Below, one piece after another: positions 56,691 through 64,000 of a stretch of DNA of 64,000 bases. The stretch covers positions 1,923,260-1,987,259 of the forward strand of contig NZ_CP041690.1 of assembly GCF_008000755.1 (NCBI RefSeq), in the 5' to 3' direction. The notes beneath the pieces were generated by a model. The model made no database searches. It was not told the DNA's origin and saw only the letters and a list, made by a program, of their open reading frames with translations. Positions within the stretch are counted from its first letter, which is position 1; the number at the start of each line of letters is the position of its first letter. The position numbers and the translations under genes are program-made. Source of the stretch: Youhaiella tibetensis (lineage in GTDB: Bacteria > Pseudomonadota > Alphaproteobacteria > Rhizobiales > Devosiaceae).

Positions 56691-57065
56691 CTAGCGAGGA
56701 TATTCCTCTTCCCACCATGCCATATAGACGGCGTGGACCAGATCGAGCTCGTTGGTGACGGCCGGACCTGCGCTCCGGTAGTATCGTTCGTCCCGCCGCA
56801 CATCACAGTATTTGCGGTAGAGAGTGTGCCGTCGATCCTGCTTAACGGCCAGCTGAAGATTTTCCTCCAGGCTAAGGGCGTCGGCGCGATTCATCCTGTC
56901 GGCCAATAGCACGAGATACTGATAGCCGTGGACGGCCCCGTACTGCGATCGGCGCATCTTCAGCGGTTGTGCGGTGAACCCAATCATGAACTGATGCACG
57001 TATGGAGACGCCGCTATCGCCCATGCGGTGTTTAGGCAGTGATCGACCTCTTTGCTTGTCAGCAA
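56691..57065 (-). CDS. GIY-YIG-like small protein
   Basis: 124 aa from a TTG at 57065. FMIGFTAQPLKMRRSQYGAVHG and ADALSLEENLQ resemble the FMIG-YT...R...LE pattern of distant GIY-YIG nucleases. Identification is weak. It precedes the DUF2442-HTH gene on the same strand, with a 172-nt gap, and may form a pair with it. Confidence 0.45.
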   Translation of the reverse strand: MLTSKEVDHCLNTAWAIAASPYVHQFMIGFTAQPLKMRRSQYGAVHGYQYLVLLADRMNRADALSLEENLQLAVKQDRRHTLYRKYCDVRRDERYYRSAGPAVTNELDLVHAVYMAWWEEEYPR

Positions 57066-57101
57066 TTGGCGCGCCCCTCTGAAACAAACCAAGGAAAACA
57101 A

Positions 57102-57773
57102 ATGGCGCGCGGCGGCACAAGAGGTGTTCCCGGCCCTGCGCAGCGCGAGGACCGTATGAACAGGCCCATGCCGCCCCATGAAACGCTCGGGAACTCCGCC
57201 GAACCGGTATTTGCTCCGGCACCCGAACTGATCGCGTGGGCGCGGGAGACCTTCATCGACGAAGGCGCGCCGCTACTCAACGAAGACCATCGTCACCTCC
57301 GTTGGGCGAACATCGGCGCGCTGTGGACCAACGTCCCCAATGGTCACGCAGGTCGCCGAATAGTCGGTCAGTGCGAAATGGGCCTTCCGCCAACGGGTAA
57401 ATGGGGTAGGGCTCGCATCGAGCGCCAGCTACTCGACTGGTTCGGCGAGGTGCCGACCTTCCTGCTGACGTTCGACGCCGAATACGCATCGAGTTGCAGC
57501 GATGCCCAGTTCATGGCCCTGGTCGAGCACGAGCTCTATCACGCCGGCCAGGAGCGCGACGCCTTTGGCGCCCCGCGGTTCAGCAAGAAGACCGGGAAGC
57601 CGATTTACGGCATTCGTGGCCATGACGTTGAGGAGTTCGTGGGCGTCGTTCGTCGATATGGCGCTTCGGCAGCGCACATCGAAGAACTGGTGGCGGCCGC
57701 CAATGCCGATCCCGAGATCGCCCGGGTCGAAATCGCCCGCGCCTGCGGCACGTGTCAACTGCGGGCGGCTTAG
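57102..57773 (+). CDS. Putative phage metallopeptidase
   Basis: 223 aa from ATG at 57102 with AAGGAA upstream. The zinc motif is HELYH (H143, E144, H147) within LVEHELYHAGQ, and the C-terminal HDVEEFVGVVRRYG helix is typical of phage metallopeptidases (PhageMetallopep). The target is unknown; it stands before the terminase genes. Confidence 0.8.
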   Translation: MARGGTRGVPGPAQREDRMNRPMPPHETLGNSAEPVFAPAPELIAWARETFIDEGAPLLNEDHRHLRWANIGALWTNVPNGHAGRRIVGQCEMGLPPTGKWGRARIERQLLDWFGEVPTFLLTFDAEYASSCSDAQFMALVEHELYHAGQERDAFGAPRFSKKTGKPIYGIRGHDVEEFVGVVRRYGASAAHIEELVAAANADPEIARVEIARACGTCQLRAA

Positions 57774-57979
57774 CCTCGTAGAACCTTCTTCAGGTCCGCA
57801 ACGATTGCATTCCGGAGCGCCGTAGGGTCCACCTCTACCGCGAGGATAGTGGAACAACTGGGGCAGACGTAGCTAGCTCCCGTCCAAACCGTGGAAAATC
57901 CCTCCTTCAGGTCGATCTGTTCGATCGTAACATTTGTTAGTCGGGTCCCGCACTTGGGACATTTCCCGGTGTTTAGCAT
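57770..57979 (-). CDS. Zinc-ribbon small protein
   Basis: 69 aa with CPKCGT near the start and CPSCST near residue 40, a zinc ribbon. It converges with the metallopeptidase gene by a 4-nt overlap. Function unknown. Confidence 0.65.
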   Translation of the reverse strand: MLNTGKCPKCGTRLTNVTIEQIDLKEGFSTVWTGASYVCPSCSTILAVEVDPTALRNAIVADLKKVLRG

Positions 57980-58019
57980 GAAGTATTACTCCCAAACCTG
58001 ACCGGAGCCTGACACAGCC

Positions 58020-58484
58020 ATGGCAAAAGGCAATATGCCGGTCGCGGTCCAGACGTTCATCGTCCAGAGCCTCGCTTGCTTCGACAGCCCGTCCGTCGTA
58101 GTCGCCGCAGTCAGGAAGGAGTACGGCGAGACGATCACGCGCCAATCTGTCGAGGGGTATGACCCGACCAAGAAGGCAGGAGAACGGCTCGCTAAGCGGT
58201 GGCGGATGCTCTTCGATGAGACACGAAAGGCCTTCCTCGAGAACACCGCTGGCATCGCCATCAGCCATCGTGCGGTCCGGCTCCGTGCATTGCAACGCAT
58301 GGCGGAGAAGGCCGAGGACCAGGGCAATATGGGTCTTGCCAAGGACCTGCTGAAGCAGGCGGCGGAGGAAGTCGGCAATGTCTACTCCAACCGCCGCGAG
58401 CTCACCGGCAAAGACGGCAAGGACCTGCCGGCGCCTGCTGCTCCGGTGACGTTCTTCGAATTGCCCAGCAATGGGAGAGATTGA
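58020..58484 (+). CDS. terS: DUF2280 terminase small subunit-like protein
   Basis: 154 aa. MPVAVQTFIVQSLACFDSPS and ITRQSVEGYDPTKKAGERLAK match DUF2280, a phage helix-turn-helix protein that stands before large terminases. It overlaps terL by 14 nt and is likely the DNA-recognition subunit for packaging. Confidence 0.8.
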   Translation: MAKGNMPVAVQTFIVQSLACFDSPSVVVAAVRKEYGETITRQSVEGYDPTKKAGERLAKRWRMLFDETRKAFLENTAGIAISHRAVRLRALQRMAEKAEDQGNMGLAKDLLKQAAEEVGNVYSNRRELTGKDGKDLPAPAAPVTFFELPSNGRD

Positions 58485-59868
58485 GCAAGGGCAGGGCGCC
58501 CCGAAAGTCATCCGGCCCCAGCCGGGACCGCAAACGCAGTTCCTTAGCTCGGCGGCCGATATTGCGATCTACGGCGGCGCGGCCGGCGGGGGCAAGACCT
58601 GGGCCTTGCTCATGGAGCCGCTGCGGCACATCGCCAATCCCGGCTTCGGCGCGGTGTTCTTCCGCCGCAACCTTACCCAGGTGCGCAACGAGGGCGGCCT
58701 TTGGGACGAAAGTGAGAAGCTCTACCCGCTACTGCAGGCTGATCCGCGCAGCGCCCCCGATATGTCGTGGACCTTCCCCTCGGGCGCATCGGTTAGCTTC
58801 GCTCATCTCGAGCATGAGAAGACCGTGCTCAACTGGCAGGGTTCGCAGATCCCGCTGGAGTGCTTCGACGAGCTGACGCATTTCACGGCCAAGCAGTTCT
58901 GGTACATGGTCAGCCGCAACCGCTCCATGTGCGGGGTGCGGCCCTACATAAGAGCTACCTGCAATCCCGATGCGGATAGCTGGGTCGCCGAGTTCATCGC
59001 CTGGTGGATCGATCAGGACACGGGCCTGCCGATCTTGGAGCGAGCCGGCGTGCTTCGCTTCTTCATCCGCATCGGCGACAAGATCATCTGGGGCAGCAGC
59101 CCCGAGGAACTGACCAGCTACACGGCGCCGGATGAAAGCGGCGTCGAGCGGCCTATCCCGCCCAAATCGGTTACCTTCATTCCGGCGCGCCTCAGCGACA
59201 ACAAGGCGCTCATGGCGGCCGATCCGGGTTACCTGGCAAACCTCATGTCGCTCCCCACCGTGGAGCGTGAACGACTCCTCGGCGGCAACTGGAAGATCCG
59301 ACCCGCCGCAGGGCTGCTGTTCCAGCGCGGCTGGTGCCAAATCGTGGACGCGGTTCCGGCCGGTGTGCGCTGGATGCGGGGCTGGGACCTAGCGGCAACG
59401 CCAAAGACTGAAGGCAACGATCCGGACGGAACTGCCGGGACCAAGATCGGCAAGCTGCCAGATGGCCGCTACATCGTCGGTCATCACGTCAAATCGTTCC
59501 TCTCGCCCAACGGCGTCGAGACGCTGATCAAGAACACCGCGGAGCAGGACGGGCGCGAAACGGAAATCTCGCTACCTCAGGATCCAGGACAGGCGGGAAA
59601 ATCGCAGGTGACCAACCTCATCAAGTTGCTCAGCGGGTATGTGGCGCGAGCCACTTTGGAAAGCGGCGACAAGGTCACGCGGTTCTCTCCCTTCTCTGCG
59701 CAAGCCGAGGCCGGCAACGTCTTGGTGCTCCGCGGCCCGTGGAACGATGACTGGTTCACTGCCTTGGAGGGCTTCCCCGAGGCGACACACGATGACGACG
59801 CTGACAGCACAAGCCGTGCGTTCAACGCTCTAATGACCCAGGCGATGATGAACCTGGACAACCTCTGA
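58471..59868 (+). CDS. terL: Terminase large subunit
   Basis: 465 aa. The ATPase has Walker A IYGGAAGGGKTWAL (K42) and Walker B ECFDELTHF (D133, E134). The C-terminal RNase H-like nuclease begins with RGWDLAATPKTEG and has acidic residues in HDDDADSTSRAF. It cuts and pumps phage DNA into the portal. Confidence 0.93.
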   Translation: MGEIEQGQGAPKVIRPQPGPQTQFLSSAADIAIYGGAAGGGKTWALLMEPLRHIANPGFGAVFFRRNLTQVRNEGGLWDESEKLYPLLQADPRSAPDMSWTFPSGASVSFAHLEHEKTVLNWQGSQIPLECFDELTHFTAKQFWYMVSRNRSMCGVRPYIRATCNPDADSWVAEFIAWWIDQDTGLPILERAGVLRFFIRIGDKIIWGSSPEELTSYTAPDESGVERPIPPKSVTFIPARLSDNKALMAADPGYLANLMSLPTVERERLLGGNWKIRPAAGLLFQRGWCQIVDAVPAGVRWMRGWDLAATPKTEGNDPDGTAGTKIGKLPDGRYIVGHHVKSFLSPNGVETLIKNTAEQDGRETEISLPQDPGQAGKSQVTNLIKLLSGYVARATLESGDKVTRFSPFSAQAEAGNVLVLRGPWNDDWFTALEGFPEATHDDDADSTSRAFNALMTQAMMNLDNL

Positions 59869-59874
59869 GGACAG

Positions 59875-61725
59875 ATGAACAACATTCTGACGTTTGTCCG
59901 AGACGGACTGGCGAGCGCGATCGCTGGCCTCGGTACAGAGAGGGACAAGGCAGCATCGGTCTACTACACCGAGCCGACCATCGACACTCAGCAACTTATC
60001 GCTGCCTACCGTGGCTCCTGGCTCCCGAGGAAGATCATCGACATTCCCGCGCTCGACTCCTGCCGTGCATGGCGCTCATGGCAGGCCAAGAACCCGCAGA
60101 TCGAGAAGATCGAGGCGGAGGAAAAGCGGCTTGGCGTGCAGGCCAAGGTGCTGGAGGCTCGCAAAAAGGCCCGTCTATTCGGCGGCGCGGCGATCTACAT
60201 TGACCTGGGCGATGACGCTTCGCAGGAATTGCGGCCTGATGCCGTCAGAGTAGGGGGCGTTCGCTTCCTCACCGTCCTATCGCCCACTCAGTTGCAGCCC
60301 GGCGAGATCGAAACCGACCCACTGTCGCCGCTCTATGGCCGGCCGAAGGACTACTCCATCGTCGCGGGCACCACGGCACAGGTGAAGGTTCACCCCTCAC
60401 GCCTGGCAATCTTCATCGGCAATGAAATGCCTGACCGGGACATGACCAGCGGCGCCACCTTCGCCTGGGGCGATAGCGTCCTGACCTCTGTCATGGAGGC
60501 GGTGAAGCAAGCTGACGCTACGTCAGCCAACATTGCCAGCCTCATCTTTGAGGCCAACGTAGACGTCGTGACGATGGAAGGCCTGATGGCCTACGTTGGT
60601 ACGCCCGACGGTGAGCGGAAGGTGACGGAGCGGTATCGTATCGCCGCCGCGGGCAAGAGCATCAACCGGATGCTGATACTCGACGGGAACGAAAAGTATG
60701 AGAGAAAGTCGGCATCGTTCGCCACACTGCCGGATCTGATGGACCGCTTCTTTCAAAACGTGAGCGGCGCCGCCGATATTCCAATGACGCGCCTTTTCGG
60801 TATGTCGCCGGGTGGCCTTAACGCTTCAGGCGAAAGCGACCTGCGCAACTACTACGACCGCATCGCGTCGGCACAAACGCTGGAAATGCAACCTGCCATG
60901 GCCATTATGGACGAATGCCTGATCCGCTCCGCGCTCGGGCAGCGTGATCCTGATGTCCACTATGTCTGGAACCCACTTTGGCAGCTCAGCGAGAAGGAAA
61001 AGGCCGAGATCTTTAAGGCCAAGTCCGATGCCGCTCGGACCATTGCTGGCAGCGGCGGGACGTCCGAGCCGCTCATGCCGATCGATGCTCTTTCCGATGC
61101 GCTGGTCAATGAGTTGGTCGAAGACGGAGCGCTGGCCGGTCTGGAGGCAGCCATCGATAAGTATGGCTCGCTGGCTGACCAGGAAGAGGACGACGACGAC
61201 GACGAGGCTGCCGCGCTTGGTGCGCCGACCGATGCCAACGCGCAACGGCGCCAGCGGCTGGCCGCCAAAGACGCTGTTCCGCGCTCGCTATACATCAGCC
61301 GCAAGGTGAAGAACGCAGCCGCCATCATTGCCTGGGCGAAATCGCAGGGCTTTGAAACGACGCTTCCGGCTGGCGATCTGCACGTCACCATCGCCTTCAG
61401 CCGAACGCCGGTCGACTGGATGAAAGTGGGCGAGAGCTGGGCTCCGGAGCTGAAGGTGGGCCCAGGCGGCCCGCGCCTGATGGAGCGGTTCGGCGAAGCG
61501 ACGGTTCTGCTGTTCACCGCCAACGAGCTTCGCTGGCGCAATGAGGCTGTGATCGAGGCTGGCGGGTCTTGGGATCATCCCGAGTATCAGCCTCACGTCA
61601 CGATCAGCTACGGCTTCAAGGGTGATCTCTCGAAGGTCCAGCCCTACCAGGGCGATATCGTCCTGGGCCCAGAGCTGTTCGCAGAGGTCAATGAAGACTG
61701 GAAATCGGGAGTGACCGAGAAATGA
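59875..61725 (+). CDS. Portal protein with C-terminal Acb1-like anti-CBASS domain
   Basis: 616 aa. Residues 1-430 are a DUF1073-type portal (AYRGSWLPRKIIDIPALDSCR; GMSPGGLNASGESDLRNYYDR). An acidic linker near 440 leads to a 2H phosphoesterase domain from about 470. Its two HxT motifs are H503-T505 in DLHVTIAFSRTPVDW and H574-T576 in PHVTISYGF, 71 residues apart, with Y473 in SLYISRKVKNAA ahead. This matches the catalytic layout of Acb1, which cuts cyclic di- and trinucleotides of CBASS. Activity of the fused form is inferred. Confidence 0.88.
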   Translation: MNNILTFVRDGLASAIAGLGTERDKAASVYYTEPTIDTQQLIAAYRGSWLPRKIIDIPALDSCRAWRSWQAKNPQIEKIEAEEKRLGVQAKVLEARKKARLFGGAAIYIDLGDDASQELRPDAVRVGGVRFLTVLSPTQLQPGEIETDPLSPLYGRPKDYSIVAGTTAQVKVHPSRLAIFIGNEMPDRDMTSGATFAWGDSVLTSVMEAVKQADATSANIASLIFEANVDVVTMEGLMAYVGTPDGERKVTERYRIAAAGKSINRMLILDGNEKYERKSASFATLPDLMDRFFQNVSGAADIPMTRLFGMSPGGLNASGESDLRNYYDRIASAQTLEMQPAMAIMDECLIRSALGQRDPDVHYVWNPLWQLSEKEKAEIFKAKSDAARTIAGSGGTSEPLMPIDALSDALVNELVEDGALAGLEAAIDKYGSLADQEEDDDDDEAAALGAPTDANAQRRQRLAAKDAVPRSLYISRKVKNAAAIIAWAKSQGFETTLPAGDLHVTIAFSRTPVDWMKVGESWAPELKVGPGGPRLMERFGEATVLLFTANELRWRNEAVIEAGGSWDHPEYQPHVTISYGFKGDLSKVQPYQGDIVLGPELFAEVNEDWKSGVTEK

Positions 61726-61949
61726 CAACCGTCGACGGTGCATCCGATGAGCGCACTGCCAACAATGCTGTGCGCCATACCTATCGCGTCCTATCTGATG
61801 CCGAGAAGGCGCAGATAGTCGCCATCAAAGACAAGGGCGCCGAACTGCTGTCGCTGATCGAAAGTCTTGGGGGCAGCCGCGAGCTGAGCATCGCCAAGAC
61901 CAAGACGGAAGAAGCCGTGATGTGGGCAGTGAAGCACATCACGGCATGA
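61722..61949 (+). CDS. Acb2/Tad1 hairpin family protein, anti-CBASS sponge
   Basis: 75 aa, overlapping the portal stop by 4 nt (ATGA). YRVLSDAEKAQIVAIKDKGA and RELSIAKTKTEEAVMWAVKH form two helices typical of the Acb2/Tad1 hairpin. Acb2 binds cyclic di- and trinucleotides and hides them from CBASS effectors. The hexameric sponge function here is inferred from family pattern; a Tad1-like or unrelated hairpin is the alternative. Confidence 0.75.
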   Translation: MTTVDGASDERTANNAVRHTYRVLSDAEKAQIVAIKDKGAELLSLIESLGGSRELSIAKTKTEEAVMWAVKHITA

Positions 61950-61954
61950 GTTGT

Positions 61955-62538
61955 TCATTTCATCAGTCTGATTTGGTCCTCGTGTATCGTCCTAAACTCG
62001 TGAGCGTATTTCTCCAAAGCTGAGGAGACACCTCGGCCAGTCGTGAAAACCTCAACACGCCATCCTTCCTCAACGGCGAACTCTAGTGGGGGGCCGTAGT
62101 CCGCGTCGCCAGCAATCAAGACGATCGTGGAGGGGCCCTCTGCTCTGCATATGGTTTTTGTCATATCTCGAATGAGAAACGCGTCATCTTGCTTTGACCG
62201 GTTTCCGTTGCCAAGGAAGCCTCGGTTCACCACAAAGTTGTGCTGCTTCCAGATTTCCCAGAAGTAGTCGTCATCCGGAATTACGCCTGCCACATAAGCA
62301 CTTGAGATGAACCGGGGATGGCCTGCCGAGTCTTTGCATGCGGCGAGCGTGAGCAGGCCGATATCAAGTCGGAAGCCTTTGCCGCCGGTCGAATTGACGA
62401 TCCCCAAAACAGGTTCTGGTCGTCCACGAACACGTGGACATTGTTGTTCGCAAGTTCTTTGTGAGCTGGTGCGCGTGCGGTGCGCTCAATGATCTTGCCC
62501 TGTTTTGGCGGTAGTGCCTGAGCTTTCTTCTTTGTCAT
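61955..62538 (-). pseudogene. NYN nuclease gene with a frameshift
   Basis: The reading from 62538 gives a basic leader and VHVFVDDQNLFWG, the NYN start with its acidic pair. One base later the other frame continues IVNSTGGKGFRLDIGLL, VAGVIPDDDYFW, SKQDDAFLIRDMTK and LIAGDADYGPPLEF to 61955. The break is in TTTTGGGG; one more G restores a 195-codon NYN protein. It is reversed and lower in GC than the head genes, so it looks like an acquired cassette. A base-calling error is possible. Confidence 0.75.
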
Positions 62539-62574
62539 CTAATTCGACGCCCTCCATAAATAGAAGGCATCCTA

Positions 62575-63699
62575 ATGCAATTCACCGACGCTGTAACCGT
62601 CGCGGGTAAGCCGCGTCGGATCGCCGACGGCTACCTTGTCGCAACCGCAAAGTGCGTCCGCGTCGGTATCCAACTCTACACCGGCGACGAACTCGGCAAG
62701 CCCGAGTTGCCCATCGTGCGGGTCTACCGCCCGGCCGAGGAAGTGTTCGCCAGGGACAGCCTGCAGAGCTTCAGCCACGCGCCCATCACCATCGACCATC
62801 CCAAAGAGCCGGTGACGACCGACAACTGGAAGGAATTGTCGGTGGGAGAAGTCAGCACGGCCGCCAGGCAGGTCGATGACTGGGTAGAGCTGCCCCTGAT
62901 CTTCAAGGACGCCGCCGCCATCGCCCAGATCGAAGGCGGGAAGCGCGAGCTGTCCGCCGGCTATGTCGCGGACTTCGATTTTACCCCCGGCACGACACCG
63001 TCTGGCGAGCCCTACGACGCCGTTCAGCGGTCCATCCGCATCAATCACCTCGCGCTGGTCGATGAGGCCCGTGCCGGGTCTCAAGCTCGTGTTGGCGACA
63101 GCGCGAAAACCTGGGGCGCAGCCCCGATCACCCTCCCCAAAGCAGACGAAAGGAAATCCGACATGTCGGACAATCTGCGCACGGTGGTTGTGGACGGTCT
63201 CTCGGTGATGACCACCGATCAGGGCGCCCTAGCCATCGACAAACTTCAGAAGGCCGTCGCGGACGCCCAGACGAAGCTCACCAATGCCGAAACGGCCCAC
63301 AAGACCGCGCTCGACGCCAAGGACACTGAGATCGGCGCCCTAAAGGCCGACCTGAAGAAGGCCCAGGACGCGGCCGGTGTGGACGTGTCCAAGCTGGTTG
63401 CCGATCGCGTCGCCCTCGAGGCTCAGGTGCGTGCCATCGACTCCGGCATCGATCCGGTTGGCAAGTCTGACGACGACCTTCGCAAGGCGACCGTCGCGGC
63501 CAAGCTCGGTGACGAGATGGTCAAGGACGCAGCGCCGGCCGAAATCGCCGGCATGTTCAAGGCCCTGACCAAGGACGCCAAGCCGAACGACGCTGTTCGC
63601 GATGCACTCCGCACTCAGGACCATTCAATCCTCACCAACGATGCCTGGGGTGACAACGTGTTCGCCAACGCCGGCGTCGGCATGAAGAAGGGGGCATAA
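62575..63699 (+). CDS. DUF2213 prohead protease with scaffold tail
   Basis: 374 aa. The N-terminal 190 residues match DUF2213, a U9/S78-related phage protease: YRPAEEVFARDSLQSFSHAP, ITIDHPKEPVT and KRELSAGYVADFDF, with candidate histidine and serine residues. A coiled coil follows (AVADAQTKLTNAETAHKTAL onward), the scaffold part. It precedes the decoration gene, as in other head modules. Confidence 0.85.
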   Translation: MQFTDAVTVAGKPRRIADGYLVATAKCVRVGIQLYTGDELGKPELPIVRVYRPAEEVFARDSLQSFSHAPITIDHPKEPVTTDNWKELSVGEVSTAARQVDDWVELPLIFKDAAAIAQIEGGKRELSAGYVADFDFTPGTTPSGEPYDAVQRSIRINHLALVDEARAGSQARVGDSAKTWGAAPITLPKADERKSDMSDNLRTVVVDGLSVMTTDQGALAIDKLQKAVADAQTKLTNAETAHKTALDAKDTEIGALKADLKKAQDAAGVDVSKLVADRVALEAQVRAIDSGIDPVGKSDDDLRKATVAAKLGDEMVKDAAPAEIAGMFKALTKDAKPNDAVRDALRTQDHSILTNDAWGDNVFANAGVGMKKGA

Positions 63700-63702
63700 G
63701 CT

Positions 63703-64000
63703 ATGACCCAGCTCAACGAAACCCGCGGCACGGCCAACTTTCTCGTGTCGGAGGCAAACGGCATGTACCGGAGCCGCGATGTCGGCACTGTTGCCGCAGG
63801 CTCATCTCCTGGCCTTCTGGCTGGCACTATCCTTGGCAAGCTTACGTCGGGCGGCAACTTCGTCGCCTATGACCCTGCCGCCGAAACTGGAGCGGAGGAC
63901 ATTGCCGGCATTCTGTTCGAGGCAGCTGTCGGTACGGTCAAGAAAACCATCGTCGTTCGCGACTGCGAAGTGAACGGTGCCCATCTCATCTATCAGTCCG
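63703..64000 (+). CDS. Head decoration protein, partial
   Basis: The first 99 codons are in the window; the 3' end lies outside. SRDVGTVAAGSSPGLLAGTI, LTSGGNFVAYDPAAETG and EDIAGILFEAA match the lambda gpD-like head decoration family that stabilises the expanded capsid. The major capsid gene should follow just past the edge. Confidence 0.85.
   Translation, partial: MTQLNETRGTANFLVSEANGMYRSRDVGTVAAGSSPGLLAGTILGKLTSGGNFVAYDPAAETGAEDIAGILFEAAVGTVKKTIVVRDCEVNGAHLIYQS

Larger units (their letters stand above)
36058..64000. mobile_element. Lambdoid-type prophage, left part (continues past the window)
   Basis: The element begins at a tRNA-Pro 3' fragment beside the integrase and continues to the window end with immunity, replication, methylation, packaging and head genes in lambda-like order. 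The right end, tail and lysis genes are not in the window. The intact tRNA-Pro(GGG) should mark the right junction. Confidence 0.92.

Noticed and set aside
62380-62410. Programmed -1 frameshift in the NYN gene
   Set aside because: The zero-frame codons CTG TTT TGG GGA do not form a slippery heptamer that re-pairs well, and no downstream structure is evident; an indel is simpler.
36058-64000. CRISPR array or insertion sequence inside the prophage
   Set aside because: No regularly spaced repeats and no transposase or terminal inverted repeats were seen.

Overview
The window is high-GC alphaproteobacterial DNA, most likely from the Hyphomicrobiales (Rhizobiales) and plausibly a Devosia-like genus. 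This rests on gene order and gene content, not on a database search. The order dapA-smpB-UDGb-NYN-rpoZ-RSH-pyrE-acpS-lepB-rnc-era-recO-parC, the ldtR/L,D-transpeptidase pair, BA14K, DUF6163 and DUF6898 proteins, and the plsX-fabH-ihfA-merR block are all typical of that order.

Positions 1-35920 are chromosome. They hold a housekeeping block (trans-translation, stringent response, pyrimidine and CoA-carrier metabolism, protein export, RNase III, Era, RecO, topoisomerase IV), an N-degron leucyltransferase, an HWE-type sensor kinase, an orphan LacI regulator with three self-like operators, hemB, the envelope pair ldtR/ldt, glyA-nrdR-nusB, bamE, the fatty-acid starter genes plsX-fabH, ihfA, and two transporter loci, one with a divergent MarR repressor. 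Several strong terminators and operator palindromes can be read directly.

From about 36058 to the right edge (at least 27.9 kb) the window is a lambdoid-style prophage integrated at the 3' end of a tRNA-Pro(GGG) gene. The left junction is a 45-bp tRNA 3' fragment beside the integrase. The leftward early operon (41936 to 36122) carries a RecT-like annealing protein, a DUF1364 nuclease, a DUF1367-like protein, an excisionase-like protein and the integrase. The immunity region has a LexA-like CI repressor, a Cro, and five copies of one 17-bp operator: two over a perfect-spacing leftward promoter and three in the CI/Cro gap. A membrane-anchored cargo gene sits where lambda keeps rexAB. The rightward operon encodes a GapR-ParB fusion, a phage sliding clamp, a C5 methyltransferase with an internal repeat array, a helicase-methyltransferase fusion and a DnaA-IV-like protein, all with overlapping start and stop codons. 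Next comes a DUF1376 replication protein split by a frameshift.

The stretch 53861-57979 mixes low-GC reversed cassettes (a GNAT toxin-like gene with a small partner; a DUF2442-HTH plus a GIY-YIG-like gene) with a phage NusG paralog and a metallopeptidase. The packaging and head genes follow: DUF2280 small terminase, TerL, portal, protease/scaffold and decoration protein.

The most interesting point is in the head operon. The portal protein carries a C-terminal 2H phosphoesterase domain of the Acb1 type, and the next gene, overlapping by 4 nt, looks like Acb2, a cyclic-nucleotide sponge. Two mechanistically different anti-CBASS functions thus appear to sit in tandem in a structural operon, followed by a reversed and frameshifted NYN nuclease cassette.
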